Shown here: one piece after another, positions 1 to 8,004 of the stretch
How positions within the stretch are numbered: position 1 is the first letter of the stretch
How the letters are laid out: each line of letters begins with the position of its first letter
Source of the DNA: Halieaceae bacterium
GTDB taxonomy: Bacteria; Pseudomonadota; Gammaproteobacteria; Pseudomonadales; Halieaceae
Reading direction: 5' to 3'
Length of the DNA stretch: 16,188 bases
NCBI GenBank assembly: GCA_011524755.1
Contig: WTJR01000059.1
Span: 1 to 16,188 of the forward strand
Program-made: the position numbers and the translations under genes
The notes under the pieces: model-generated
The model's input: the letters and a program-made list of their open reading frames with translations, nothing else
The model's database searches: none
What the model was told of the DNA's origin: nothing

Positions 1-2
1 AT

Positions 3-224
3 GCCGTATCTAGCCATACGGGCCACAAGATTATCGTGGTGGAATACAGCGAGCATACCTTGGGGTCCGACGCGGATGCTGAAGCGATTTGTTATGTCCA
101 GTTGGCCATTGATGGTACTCGTGTGTGTGGTGTGGGTCGAAGTACGGACATTGTCCACGCAACAATGAGTGCTATTTTGTCCGGTCTGGGCCGGCACTCG
201 AGCGGCTACTTGAGCGCTGCATAA
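3..224 (+). CDS. leuA: 2-isopropylmalate synthase, C-terminal end (partial)
   Basis: Only the last 73 residues are in the window; the reading frame is open at base 3 and the gene begins upstream. The tail reads VVEYSEHTLGSDADAEAICY, then VQL, a short turn, GVGRSTDIVHATMSAILSGL and a stop. This is the pattern of the LeuA allosteric and dimerisation domain, with a GVG turn followed by a D-I-x-x-A-(S/T) helix. In the family this domain binds leucine for feedback inhibition of the first committed step of leucine synthesis. The YSEHTLG stretch resembles the longer LeuA form found in pseudomonads and actinobacteria more than the E. coli form; that comparison is from memory. The catalytic TIM barrel is outside the window. 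An unknown homologue using the same regulatory domain, such as citramalate synthase, is less likely. Confidence 0.85.
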   Translation, partial: AVSSHTGHKIIVVEYSEHTLGSDADAEAICYVQLAIDGTRVCGVGRSTDIVHATMSAILSGLGRHSSGYLSAA

Positions 225-252
225 AGCAGGAAGTCGCCTACTGAGATGTAAT

Positions 253-280
253 GCATGGTTTAAAAGGGCATGGTTTAAAA
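253..280 (+). repeat. tandem 13-bp direct repeat
   Basis: The 13-mer GCATGGTTTAAAA occurs exactly twice, at 253-265 and 268-280, separated by two bases, giving a 15-bp period. It lies in the 117-bp gap between the leuA stop and the next start. It could be a pair of protein-binding sites or a slippage duplication. No convincing -35/-10 pair was found around it. Confidence 0.8.
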
Positions 281-341
281 AGTGGCCGCTGAGTTATATG
301 CTCAAGCGAAGGCGGTACTCACCTGCGAGGATAAGTAGTCA

Positions 342-851
342 ATGCGCGACTCCTTGAAAGATCGGGCAAATGATCCAGCCTCCGGTGGCTCACGACCCTT
401 TGAGCCGCAGTTATTGGAAAGCCCGGAATCCCGCGAGCTGATTCAGAAAAGTGTTCTATATCTCTCTGCACTCTTAACCTTTGGTGGTTTTATTCACATC
501 ATCAACCTGTCGGAACCGCATTCCTCAATGTGGTTTTCGCTCGGCGTCACTGCTCTTGCTCTTATTGTCGTGTGGCGCGTTCGTGGATCAGACGCGTTGT
601 TTCGCATTGGTGGTGACGAATTTGTGTTGATTCTTGGCGATGCTAAAGCGAGCTCTGCCCTCAAGGTAGCAAATGATGTGCGACAGTTAATACGAGAGCA
701 GGCCCCTCAAGAATTACCAGACTTTGCGATCTCCTTTGGCATCTGCTGTGTCGATGATTCCTTGTCAGCTGATGATTGGCTTGAGCGCGCTGATGAGACG
801 CTGTACGAGGCAAAAAAACAGGGTGGCGACGCCGCTAGGATGGCGACCTGA
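342..851 (+). CDS. membrane protein with truncated GGDEF domain (probably inactive diguanylate cyclase)
   Basis: This 169-residue protein has a charged N-terminus, two predicted membrane helices (about residues 36-54 and 62-79), and then RGSDALFRIGGDEFVLIL at 81-98. RGSD fits the RxxD inhibitory site that normally lies five residues before GGDEF, and the GGDEF signature itself is intact (90-94). The rest of the second half follows, including ISFGIC and a YEAKKQG end. The first half of a normal GGDEF domain, roughly 70 residues with the DxLTGLxNRR segment, the metal-binding Asp and the GH-x-x-GD motif, is absent: helix 2 runs straight into RGSD. No room exists for it in another frame, so this looks like an in-frame deletion. 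Cyclase activity is unlikely; c-di-GMP sensing through RxxD or a partner role is possible. A GAGG ribosome site precedes the ATG by 11 bases. It is followed after three bases by the lipoprotein gene. Confidence 0.75.
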   Translation: MRDSLKDRANDPASGGSRPFEPQLLESPESRELIQKSVLYLSALLTFGGFIHIINLSEPHSSMWFSLGVTALALIVVWRVRGSDALFRIGGDEFVLILGDAKASSALKVANDVRQLIREQAPQELPDFAISFGICCVDDSLSADDWLERADETLYEAKKQGGDAARMAT

Positions 852-854
852 ATA

Positions 855-1736
855 ATGGAGCGTCGCGCGTCATTTTCACGATTGCTGGCGGCCTTGCTCC
901 TCTTCGCCTTTGTCCTAGCTGGCTGCTCGGCGAATCGATTTTTATACAACCGCGCTGACACATTCGTGCGCTGGGCAATCGATGATTATGTTGATCTGAC
1001 AAGCGAGCAGCAGAAGCGGTTTGATGCGGACCTCGATGGGCTGCTCGATTGGCACCGGCGCTTCGAATTACCGCTTTACAGAGAGTTTATCGTCTCCTCG
1101 TTAGACGCACTCGAGGCTGGAGTGACTATCGATGAAGCGGTTCTGATTTCGGAAGCCATTGACGAGGCGGCCAATCGGCTTCAGGTAAAGCTAGTTGATC
1201 TGTTGCTTGAGAGTGCAGAGGGCCTGACAGATGACCAGATACAGGACTTTCTGGATGAGCTTGATCGTCAACAAGAGGAATATGCGCAGGAGCGTCTAGT
1301 TCGAGACGACATCACATACGCTGATGACGCGGCTGACTCGTTGCAGCGGCTGGCGAAGCGGTTGCTCGGTAGATTAAATGACGAACAAAAGGCACTCATC
1401 CAATCGCGTAGCACAGAACTGATGCGCATTGACCGCCTGTGGCACGAGGATCGTTCCGTATGGGGGGCGAAGCTCCGAACCATACTCGAGAGCCGCTTAC
1501 CCGGGTGGCAAACCGAAATCCGTGTGCTAGGTGATACGCGTTCCGAGGCAAGAACGCCGGCCTATGTCGCCGGTATAGAGCACAACGGCGACATCATTCT
1601 TGGACTCTTGGTTGAGGTGATCAACGGCCGAACAGAGCGTCAGGACAAACGCATGCGGCGTTTTCTCGATGATCTCATTGCCGATATCGACGCCTTAACC
1701 GCAGCCAATGCGGCGGAAGCCCTAGTCGTCCAGTAG
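855..1736 (+). CDS. DUF6279-type lipoprotein
   Basis: The 293-residue product starts with basic residues and a hydrophobic stretch ending in a lipobox, L-A-G-C, so Cys24 should be lipidated and the protein held in the outer or inner membrane facing the periplasm. The mature part is helical and strongly acidic. It opens with NRFLYNRADTFVRWAIDDYV, then DLTSEQQKRFDADLDGLLDW, HRRFELPLY, the pattern I associate with the DUF6279 lipoproteins of gammaproteobacteria, whose function is not known. No enzyme motif is visible. The start lies three bases after the stop of the truncated GGDEF gene, with an AGGATGG site inside that gene's end, so the two are probably co-translated. The 3' end overlaps the convergent ilvD gene by 15 bases. 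Confidence 0.8.
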   Translation: MERRASFSRLLAALLLFAFVLAGCSANRFLYNRADTFVRWAIDDYVDLTSEQQKRFDADLDGLLDWHRRFELPLYREFIVSSLDALEAGVTIDEAVLISEAIDEAANRLQVKLVDLLLESAEGLTDDQIQDFLDELDRQQEEYAQERLVRDDITYADDAADSLQRLAKRLLGRLNDEQKALIQSRSTELMRIDRLWHEDRSVWGAKLRTILESRLPGWQTEIRVLGDTRSEARTPAYVAGIEHNGDIILGLLVEVINGRTERQDKRMRRFLDDLIADIDALTAANAAEALVVQ

Positions 1737-3560
1737 CGATAGATCCCGTACTGCGCCACGATCTGCGCTTGTCACTGTTTTGGCGTAAAACTTGAGCGCC
1801 GGACTCACTTTCCTTGGTCGGTCTTTTGCGGGCTTAAAGCCAAGGGCCGCTTGAGCGGTTCGTCGCTCGTTCAGCACCGCCTCATCAACCAACACGTTAA
1901 TGGCACGCTTTGGAATGTCGATGAGGATTCTGTCGCCGTTCTCGACAAGCGCAATCGCACCACCCGCCGCCGCTTCCGGAGAAACGTGACCAATCGATAA
2001 GCCGGATGTACCGCCAGAGAAGCGACCGTCGGTAATCAGTGCACAGGCTTTACCCAAGCCTTTGGACTTGATGTAGCTTGTTGGATAAAGCATTTCCTGC
2101 ATACCCGGACCGCCCCGAGGTCCCTCGTAGCGGACAATGACCACATCACCTGCTTGCACACGATCCTCGAGGATATCGGCGACGGCGTCTTCCTGGCTCT
2201 CGCAGACGTGTGCTCTTCCTTCGAATACCAAGAGTTCGTCTTCCACGCCGGCGGTTTTTACAACGCAACCATCCTCGGCAATGTTTCCAAAGAGCACCGC
2301 CAAGCCACCTTCTTCAGAGTAGGCATTATCAGCTGAGCGAATGCAGCCGCCCTCTCGGTCTAGATCGAGTGTTGGCCAGCGCGTTGCCTGACTAAATGCT
2401 TCCTGCGTCGGGATGCCCGCGGGGCCCGCTTTGAACCGCTCGAGTGCCACCGCATTATCAGTCGTGGCAATATCCCAATGAGCTATGGCGTCGCCAATGC
2501 TGGGGCTGTGCACGGTGTGGCAGTCAGTATGCAGTTGGCCCGATCTCGCAAGCTCACCCAAAATGGCCAGTACACCACCCGCTCGGTGTACGTCTTCCAT
2601 GTGATATAGCGGTGTGCTGGGAGCAACTTTGCACAACTGAGGCACATTGCGAGAGAGCGCGTCGATGTCAGCCATTGTGAAATCGAGCTCGGCTTCTTGC
2701 GCAGCGGCAAGCAAGTGCAAAATGGTATTGGTTGAGCCGCCCATGGCAATGTCGAGACTCATGGCATTCTCAAACGCAGCGCGATTGGCAATGTTCCTAG
2801 GGAGGACACGGTCATCGTCCTCAACGTAGTAGCGCCGGGTGAGTTCAACTACGAGTCGCCCTGCTTCAAGGAACAGTGCTTTGCGGTCGGCATGAGTTGC
2901 TAACAGGGAGCCGTTGCCTGGCAAGCTCAGTCCAAGCGCTTCTGTGAGGCAATTCATGGAGTTGGCAGTGAACATACCAGAACATGAACCACAGGTCGGG
3001 CAGGCGGATCGCTCGTAAGCCTCGACTTTGGCGTCATCGGCACTACTGTCTGCGGCAATGACCATGGCGTCAACCAAGTCTAGCTTGTGCTCGGACAGGG
3101 CTGTTTTTCCTGCCTCCATGGGGCCACCCGAGACAAAAACCACGGGTATGTTGAGGCGCATGGCCGCGTTGAGCATGCCGGGTGTGATCTTGTCGCAGTT
3201 AGAGATACAAACCATGGCGTCGGCACAGTGCGCGTTCACCATGTACTCAACGGAGTCTGCGATGATGTCTCTGGAGGGCAAGCTATAGAGCATGCCGTCA
3301 TGACCCATTGCGATGCCGTCATCGACTGCAATGGTATTGAATTCTTTGGCGACACCGCCTGCATTTTCAATTTCACGCGCGACCAGCTGTCCCAGATCTT
3401 TGAGATGGACGTGCCCCGGCACAAACTGTGTGAACGAGTTAACGACGGCAATGATGGGTTTTTCAAAGTCACCGTCTTTCATGCCGGTTGCACGCCATAA
3501 GGCACGTGCCCCTGCCATGTTGCGGCCGGCGGTGGATGTTCTCGAGCGATACTCAGGCAT
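1722..3560 (-). CDS. ilvD: dihydroxy-acid dehydratase
   Basis: IlvD dehydrates 2,3-dihydroxy-isovalerate and 2,3-dihydroxy-3-methylvalerate to the 2-keto acids in valine, isoleucine and leucine synthesis. The 612-residue protein is close to the 616 of E. coli and follows it almost end to end. The signature SNCDKITPGM (120-129) supplies Cys122 and the metal/carbamylated-lysine region Asp123-Lys124. ACPTCGSCSGMFTANSMNC (186-204) supplies Cys193. The position that holds a third cluster cysteine in plant-type [2Fe-2S] enzymes is Gly here (QFVPGHVHL, 45-53), as in the E. coli [4Fe-4S] type, so the enzyme should be oxygen-sensitive. GRFSGGTSGLSIGHVSPEAA near the C-terminus is the usual active-site serine region. 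A GGAG site sits seven bases before the ATG. It lies 31 bases downstream of argA on the same strand, so the two probably share a transcript. Confidence 0.97.
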   Translation of the reverse strand: MPEYRSRTSTAGRNMAGARALWRATGMKDGDFEKPIIAVVNSFTQFVPGHVHLKDLGQLVAREIENAGGVAKEFNTIAVDDGIAMGHDGMLYSLPSRDIIADSVEYMVNAHCADAMVCISNCDKITPGMLNAAMRLNIPVVFVSGGPMEAGKTALSEHKLDLVDAMVIAADSSADDAKVEAYERSACPTCGSCSGMFTANSMNCLTEALGLSLPGNGSLLATHADRKALFLEAGRLVVELTRRYYVEDDDRVLPRNIANRAAFENAMSLDIAMGGSTNTILHLLAAAQEAELDFTMADIDALSRNVPQLCKVAPSTPLYHMEDVHRAGGVLAILGELARSGQLHTDCHTVHSPSIGDAIAHWDIATTDNAVALERFKAGPAGIPTQEAFSQATRWPTLDLDREGGCIRSADNAYSEEGGLAVLFGNIAEDGCVVKTAGVEDELLVFEGRAHVCESQEDAVADILEDRVQAGDVVIVRYEGPRGGPGMQEMLYPTSYIKSKGLGKACALITDGRFSGGTSGLSIGHVSPEAAAGGAIALVENGDRILIDIPKRAINVLVDEAVLNERRTAQAALGFKPAKDRPRKVSPALKFYAKTVTSADRGAVRDLSLLDD

Positions 3561-3591
3561 CAGCTATCTCCAGTGGATCACGCGCTATAGA

Positions 3592-4848
3592 CTACAGCGC
3601 GCGAACAAGAATTTTCGAATTTCGGTCTATTTTGGCTTTTTGTTTCTCGGATTCGGGCAGCGCTTCGGGTGATGACAGTGTGAAGCCAAGCTCCTGAAAC
3701 CAGTGACCGGTTTGTGTTGTACGTACATAAACGCGCTCAAGCTTGGCTTGTTTGGCAGCGTCAATGAGCGCTGCCACGAGCCGTTCACCGTGTCCCGAGT
3801 CCCTGTAATCTGGATGGGTGGCGACACTAGCGATTTCCGCAATGTTGTCCGCAGGGTTGTCCAGTAAGGCGGCGCAGGCGATAACCCGGCTGTCTTTTGT
3901 GATGACAGTGAATTTATCGAGGCTGCGTTCGATTTCTTCATTGGACCTATCTGCAAGAACGCCCGCTTGCTGTAACGGTCGGATGAGCTCGAGTATGCCT
4001 GCAAGGTCGTGTGCCTCCGCGCCTTTGATTTGCTCGTATTCGTCGGGCGATATCAAGGTGCCAATACCATCGTGCGTATACAGCTCTTTAAGCAGACCGC
4101 CGTCGAGTGCGTAGCTAATGAGGTGTGATCGAGGTACGCCCGAGTCACAGGCGTCACACGCGAGCATGAGTGCCTCTTTTTGCACCTGGTCTGCGGTTTC
4201 GAGTAATTGGCGAGCTGTATCAACCGTCAGTTGTCGCTGCAGTTTCCCGTCCGTACCCGCGATGCCATCGAAGTCCGACATGATGATTAACTTGTCTGCG
4301 CCTAGGCTCCGGCTAACCGCACCTATCACGTCCAATGCGTCTAGGGTGAACACTTCGCCAGCAGGGGAATGACCCAGCGGAGAGACCAGACAGATAGCGG
4401 CGCCATCTAGCGCGTGTGTCATGCCAGCAACGTCAACATGGCGAACCAAACCACGACCTGACCGATCCACCCCGTCGATGACACCTAAGGGCCGGGCTGT
4501 AATGAAGTTACCGGAGATGACTCTGAGTCGCGCATTGTGTAGGGGTGAGTTGGGCAGCCCCATCGAGAACATCTGCTCAATATGGGTGCGCTCTGCCAAA
4601 GTGTCAGCCATTGCCTGATTCACGGCGTTGGGCGTCAAGGGCTGTGAGTTAAAGGTGTTTTTCTCGTGAACCACCACCAGTCGCACACCCAGTGAATGCA
4701 TGAGCGCGAGGTCGTGCACCACATTGATAAAATTCTCGTCGCTGGCAGCACCGCAGCGAAGCCCCACGACAACAGTGGTTCCTCGATGCGAATTAATGTA
4801 CGGCGCGGTGTGCCGAAACCAGTCAATGGTGTCTGTCGAATCTGTCAC
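3592..4848 (-). CDS. argA: amino-acid N-acetyltransferase (N-acetylglutamate synthase)
   Basis: ArgA acetylates glutamate with acetyl-CoA, the first step of arginine synthesis. The 418 residues (E. coli 443) hold an amino-acid-kinase-like domain (about 10-270) and a GNAT domain (about 278-418). The GNAT part is canonical: LAGILELIRPLQQAGVL (282-298), IDKFT-like DKFTVI, and HPDYRDSGHGERL (345-357) with the R-x-x-G-x-G acetyl-CoA loop. The kinase-like part keeps SPYIN-like APYINSHRG, VISGNFITARPLGVIDGVD (110-128) and SPLGHSPAGEVF. It differs where E. coli has LGGEA (here RCGAA, 31-35), YGARPQI (here HEKNTF) and the RVTD segment, and is about 15 residues shorter there. That region lies in the part that binds arginine in the family, so feedback control may differ. 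The start is GTG, with AAGGG eight bases upstream. ArgJ-independent naming is supported by the full two-domain layout. Confidence 0.92.
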   Translation of the reverse strand: MTDSTDTIDWFRHTAPYINSHRGTTVVVGLRCGAASDENFINVVHDLALMHSLGVRLVVVHEKNTFNSQPLTPNAVNQAMADTLAERTHIEQMFSMGLPNSPLHNARLRVISGNFITARPLGVIDGVDRSGRGLVRHVDVAGMTHALDGAAICLVSPLGHSPAGEVFTLDALDVIGAVSRSLGADKLIIMSDFDGIAGTDGKLQRQLTVDTARQLLETADQVQKEALMLACDACDSGVPRSHLISYALDGGLLKELYTHDGIGTLISPDEYEQIKGAEAHDLAGILELIRPLQQAGVLADRSNEEIERSLDKFTVITKDSRVIACAALLDNPADNIAEIASVATHPDYRDSGHGERLVAALIDAAKQAKLERVYVRTTQTGHWFQELGFTLSSPEALPESEKQKAKIDRNSKILVRAL

Positions 4849-5149
4849 GATCGCCGCCCTTAGCCCAGCACGACTCGAAGGATGCTAAATCCCCGTTGCG
4901 AGAGCAGAGTTGTTCGCGTGCTAGCTGCAAGCATTTCCATTCAAAAGTTCCGTGGCAGGGCTACTGCCTGAGATTCATTGCGTGGGTGGTGTCGCGGTAA
5001 AAGCGCCGCGCCACAACGGATTGGGAGTATATTAGGTGTTTGAAGTGGTTCCTACCCTAGGGTCGCTCCTTTGCCCGATGGTGTAGTAGCGAGTTTTTAC
5101 GGAGACTTGGGCATTTTGGTGCGAAAACTGTGAGAGGCAATTCGATTAT
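4849..5149. other. divergent intergenic region between argA and glnE
   Basis: These 301 bases separate the minus-strand argA start from the plus-strand glnE start and contain no plausible gene. Visible elements are a possible ArgR site (4930-4943), an imperfect GC-rich hairpin (GTGG-CGCGG at 4986-4997 pairing with CCGCG-CCAC at 5006-5014, with a three-base bulge), a TATATT hexamer at 5028-5033 that could be a -10 element for glnE but has no good -35, and a perfect 10-bp palindrome ACCCTAGGGT at 5054-5063. The frame of glnE is open upstream to base 5090, but contains no start better than the one chosen. No convincing NtrC or sigma-54 site was found. Confidence 0.6.
4930..4943 (-). promoter_or_regulatory. 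possible ArgR operator (ARG box) upstream of argA
   Basis: Read on the plus strand this is AGCATTTCCATTCA. Against the enterobacterial ARG-box core TGAATWWWWATTCA it matches 10 of 14 positions, with one half-site (ATTCA) perfect. It lies 82-95 bases upstream of the argA GTG. Position and gene fit arginine repression, but a single degenerate box is weak evidence, and this organism's regulator is not visible here. Confidence 0.3.
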
Positions 5150-5152
5150 TTG

Positions 5153-7963
5153 ATGGTCGTTGAAGATCAAATTCAGTTGATGAGTCAGCGTATCGGCGGG
5201 CAGCGATTCGAGGCGCTGCTCTCCAGGCTCGACGATTGTGGTTCGGCGGGCGACGCACTGCGGTTATTACGCAGCAGTGAATTCTTCAGAGGTCTCGTGG
5301 AGCGGCAAATCGACTGGCTTGAGACCGAGGCACAGTTCAAGGCGAGTACGATCGACTACATCATCGCAGCGCACGAGCGCTCGGCCGCGACCTTCCAACC
5401 CACGGAGGCTACGCTGACGTCATTGCTCCGAGTGCTGAGGCAGCGGGCGATGCTGCACATTCTATGGCGCAGTTTCACGCAGCGGGCCACGGGTCTGGAT
5501 GAGACGCTGGTTGCCATGAGTGATCTCGCAGATTTTGTAATTCGGGAGGCTGTCCGGTTTGCTGAAGCTCAGGTGGGTACCCGTTTTGGTCAGCCCATTG
5601 GCGAGGAATCGCAAACCCGCCAGCGCCTGATTGTCGTCGGCATGGGCAAACTGGGCGGGCGTGAACTGAACTTGTCATCCGACATCGACATCATTTTTGT
5701 GTATGACGAGCCGGGTGTTACCGAGGGTGGGCGCTCGAGCACCAGCAATCAGGAGTTCTTCACGCGAGTGGCTCAGTTGGTGATTAAGCTGATCGATAGC
5801 GTAACGCACGAGGGTCGTGTGTTCAGGGTCGATACCCGGCTGCGCCCGTTTGGGGATAGCGGAGCACTGGTCGCCAGTTATCCGTCATTGGAGAATTACT
5901 ATCAGCAACACGGGCGTGACTGGGAACGATACGCGCTTCTAAAATCTCGCTGTATCACCGGGCCTTCTGAGCAAACACGAGCGTTTCAACAGTTGGCACG
6001 GCGTTTTGTTTACCGGCGCTACACAGACTTTAGTGTCATCGATGGTTTGCGCGATATGAAGGCGCTTATTGATAACGAGCGCGTATCGAAGGATTTGGCG
6101 AACGATGTGAAGCGCGGCCCCGGCGGCATTCGTGAAGCGGAGTTTGTTGTCCAATCACACCAGCTGACACACGGCGGCCGGATTCCAGCGATTCAGACGA
6201 TCAATTTTCAGACATCAGCCGCGGTACTCGCTAAAGAGCAGTGTGCTCCTCAGTCCGTTGTATCAACACTGACTAGCGCCTACCGGCACCTTCGACAGGT
6301 GGAACATGGCATTCAAGCACTGCGCGATGAGCAGACTCATTCGATACCTGACGTTAGTGATGCCCAAGAAAACCTTCGGCATTTATTGGGCTACGCGTCA
6401 TGGAGTGAACTCAGCGATGAGACTGACGCCCACCGCACTGCGATTGCTACGGAATTTGACGCGTTATTGAACGAGTCGGGTCAGACGACACGACTGATTG
6501 TTGGCATTGACTCAGAGTCACCATCGCTCGATATGTCGGTCATACACGGGCTTTCGCTAGAGCGGGAGGACGACATTGTGGCGGCAGTCTCGGACTTTGT
6601 TGCAGAGACCCGATTTCGTGTCCTCGACCCTGAGGGCGTGCGGCGGCTGCAAAAGGTATTGCCGCTTATTCTGAAGGCGGTGGACGACCAGCACGATGTC
6701 GAGCAGGTGCTGAAGCGATTGCTTTCAATCGTCACCGCGGTCTTGAAACGCAGTGCCTACCTGGTTCTCCTGAGTGAAAATCCGCTTGCCTTAGCGCGCC
6801 TGGTTAATTTGGTGAGTCGCAGCGAGCCCATCACGCAAAAACTGCTGGGCTCACCCGAGTTACTTGACGAGCTGTTGTTTCCAGAGCGCCTCCTCAGCAT
6901 TCCCAGTAAAGACGAGATAAGAGCACTACTAAACTCTACGCTCGAGCATGTTGATGCTGATGATCTTGAGAGCGCCATGCAGCTCCTCAGACGCTTTAAG
7001 GATGCGATCGTATTTCGCGTGGCTTGTAGCGAGCTCGAGGGCGCGATCTCGCTGATGAAAGTCAGTGACAATCTAAGCTTTCTTGCCGAGGTAATTGTCG
7101 AACGAGCCGTGACTATTGCCTACGATCAGTTGGTTGAAAAATATGGCGAACCGAGCGGTGATGCGGGTTTCTGTGTCATGGCCTATGGGAAGTTGGGCGG
7201 TCTTGAGCTCAGCTATGAGTCGGATCTGGATTTGGTGTTCGTCTCGACGGGAGAAAATGGCGCTACCGAGGGTGCCAAGCCTATCGACACTCAACGCTTC
7301 TTCACGCGTCTGGCACAACGAGTGATTCATATTTTATCGACCAACATGATGGGCGGCCGCCTGTATGAGGTCGATTTAAGGTTGCGGCCTAATGGTGATT
7401 CAGGTCTTGTGGTTACTTCTGCTCAGGCGCTTGAGCGTTATTTAAAGAACGATGCCTGGACCTGGGAACATCAGGCGTTGGTGAGGGCGCGCGTTGTTGC
7501 GGGCGCGCCGCAACTCGTCACACAGGTGGAGGCCCTGCGGGCGGAGGTATTGTCGACACCTCGTGACGATGTGTCGCTTGCCGATGAGGTCACTGCGATG
7601 CGGCAAAAAATGCGGGACCATTCGCCAGCTGTTGGCGATGCGTCGCGTCGAGTAGCACTGAAATACGGGCGCGGCGGTATTGTCGATATCGAATTTGTGG
7701 TCCAATACCTTGTGCTTAAACATGCGGCGCACTATCCCGACGTTGGGCGCTGGTCAGACGTGGTCCGGATACTCGAGGCCCTCGAAGCCTGCAGAATTTT
7801 AAGTTCAAGTGACGCAAATAGCCTTAAGGAAGCGTATCTAGGCTTGCGGTCGTCAGTGCATCGAGCGGCGGTATCGAATGCATCTGACGGTGACTCGGTT
7901 GAAACCGATGAATTAATGAAGCAGGCCAGTGCAGTGTGCACGCGTTTGCTGCCGAATTTGTAA
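5153..7963 (+). CDS. glnE: bifunctional glutamine synthetase adenylyltransferase/adenylyl-removing enzyme
   Basis: GlnE adds AMP to, and removes it from, the conserved tyrosine of glutamine synthetase, under PII control, to match nitrogen assimilation to supply. The 936 residues match the E. coli length (946). Two nucleotidyltransferase domains are present: GMGKLGGRELNLSSDID (163-179, Asp177 and Asp179) in the N-terminal deadenylylating half, and GKLGGLELSYESDLD (679-693, Asp691 and Asp693) in the C-terminal adenylylating half. Further family blocks are DTRLRPFGDSG, YYQQHGRDWERYALLK, RRYTDFSVIDGLRDMK, KRGPGGIREAEFVVQ, then VDLRLRPNGDSG, DAWTWEHQALVRARVV and GRGGIVDIEFVVQYLVLKHA. Both metal-binding pairs are intact, so both activities are expected. 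I chose ATG 5153 over the adjoining TTG 5150; the AGAGG at 5133-5137 is 15 bases away, so the ATG at 5180 cannot be excluded. ilvE follows after 41 bases. Confidence 0.97.
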   Translation: MVVEDQIQLMSQRIGGQRFEALLSRLDDCGSAGDALRLLRSSEFFRGLVERQIDWLETEAQFKASTIDYIIAAHERSAATFQPTEATLTSLLRVLRQRAMLHILWRSFTQRATGLDETLVAMSDLADFVIREAVRFAEAQVGTRFGQPIGEESQTRQRLIVVGMGKLGGRELNLSSDIDIIFVYDEPGVTEGGRSSTSNQEFFTRVAQLVIKLIDSVTHEGRVFRVDTRLRPFGDSGALVASYPSLENYYQQHGRDWERYALLKSRCITGPSEQTRAFQQLARRFVYRRYTDFSVIDGLRDMKALIDNERVSKDLANDVKRGPGGIREAEFVVQSHQLTHGGRIPAIQTINFQTSAAVLAKEQCAPQSVVSTLTSAYRHLRQVEHGIQALRDEQTHSIPDVSDAQENLRHLLGYASWSELSDETDAHRTAIATEFDALLNESGQTTRLIVGIDSESPSLDMSVIHGLSLEREDDIVAAVSDFVAETRFRVLDPEGVRRLQKVLPLILKAVDDQHDVEQVLKRLLSIVTAVLKRSAYLVLLSENPLALARLVNLVSRSEPITQKLLGSPELLDELLFPERLLSIPSKDEIRALLNSTLEHVDADDLESAMQLLRRFKDAIVFRVACSELEGAISLMKVSDNLSFLAEVIVERAVTIAYDQLVEKYGEPSGDAGFCVMAYGKLGGLELSYESDLDLVFVSTGENGATEGAKPIDTQRFFTRLAQRVIHILSTNMMGGRLYEVDLRLRPNGDSGLVVTSAQALERYLKNDAWTWEHQALVRARVVAGAPQLVTQVEALRAEVLSTPRDDVSLADEVTAMRQKMRDHSPAVGDASRRVALKYGRGGIVDIEFVVQYLVLKHAAHYPDVGRWSDVVRILEALEACRILSSSDANSLKEAYLGLRSSVHRAAVSNASDGDSVETDELMKQASAVCTRLLPNL

Positions 7964-8004
7964 TGACTCGCGAGCCATCCGCGAGAGGTGAATAAGGAAT
8001 AATT

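Noticed and set aside
225..243. Short stem AGCAGG/CCTACT after leuA as a terminator
   Set aside because: The stem is six pairs with one mismatch and no T-run follows.
3087..3500. A 137-codon plus-strand frame opposite ilvD, with several others at 2137-2829 and 3313-3672
   Set aside because: They are antisense to a highly conserved ilvD and show no motif; long antisense frames are expected from its codon use.
4986..5014. GC-rich hairpin before glnE as a terminator or riboswitch
   Set aside because: It has a three-base bulge, no T-run follows it, and it lies upstream of both divergent genes, so no known riboswitch or terminator form fits.
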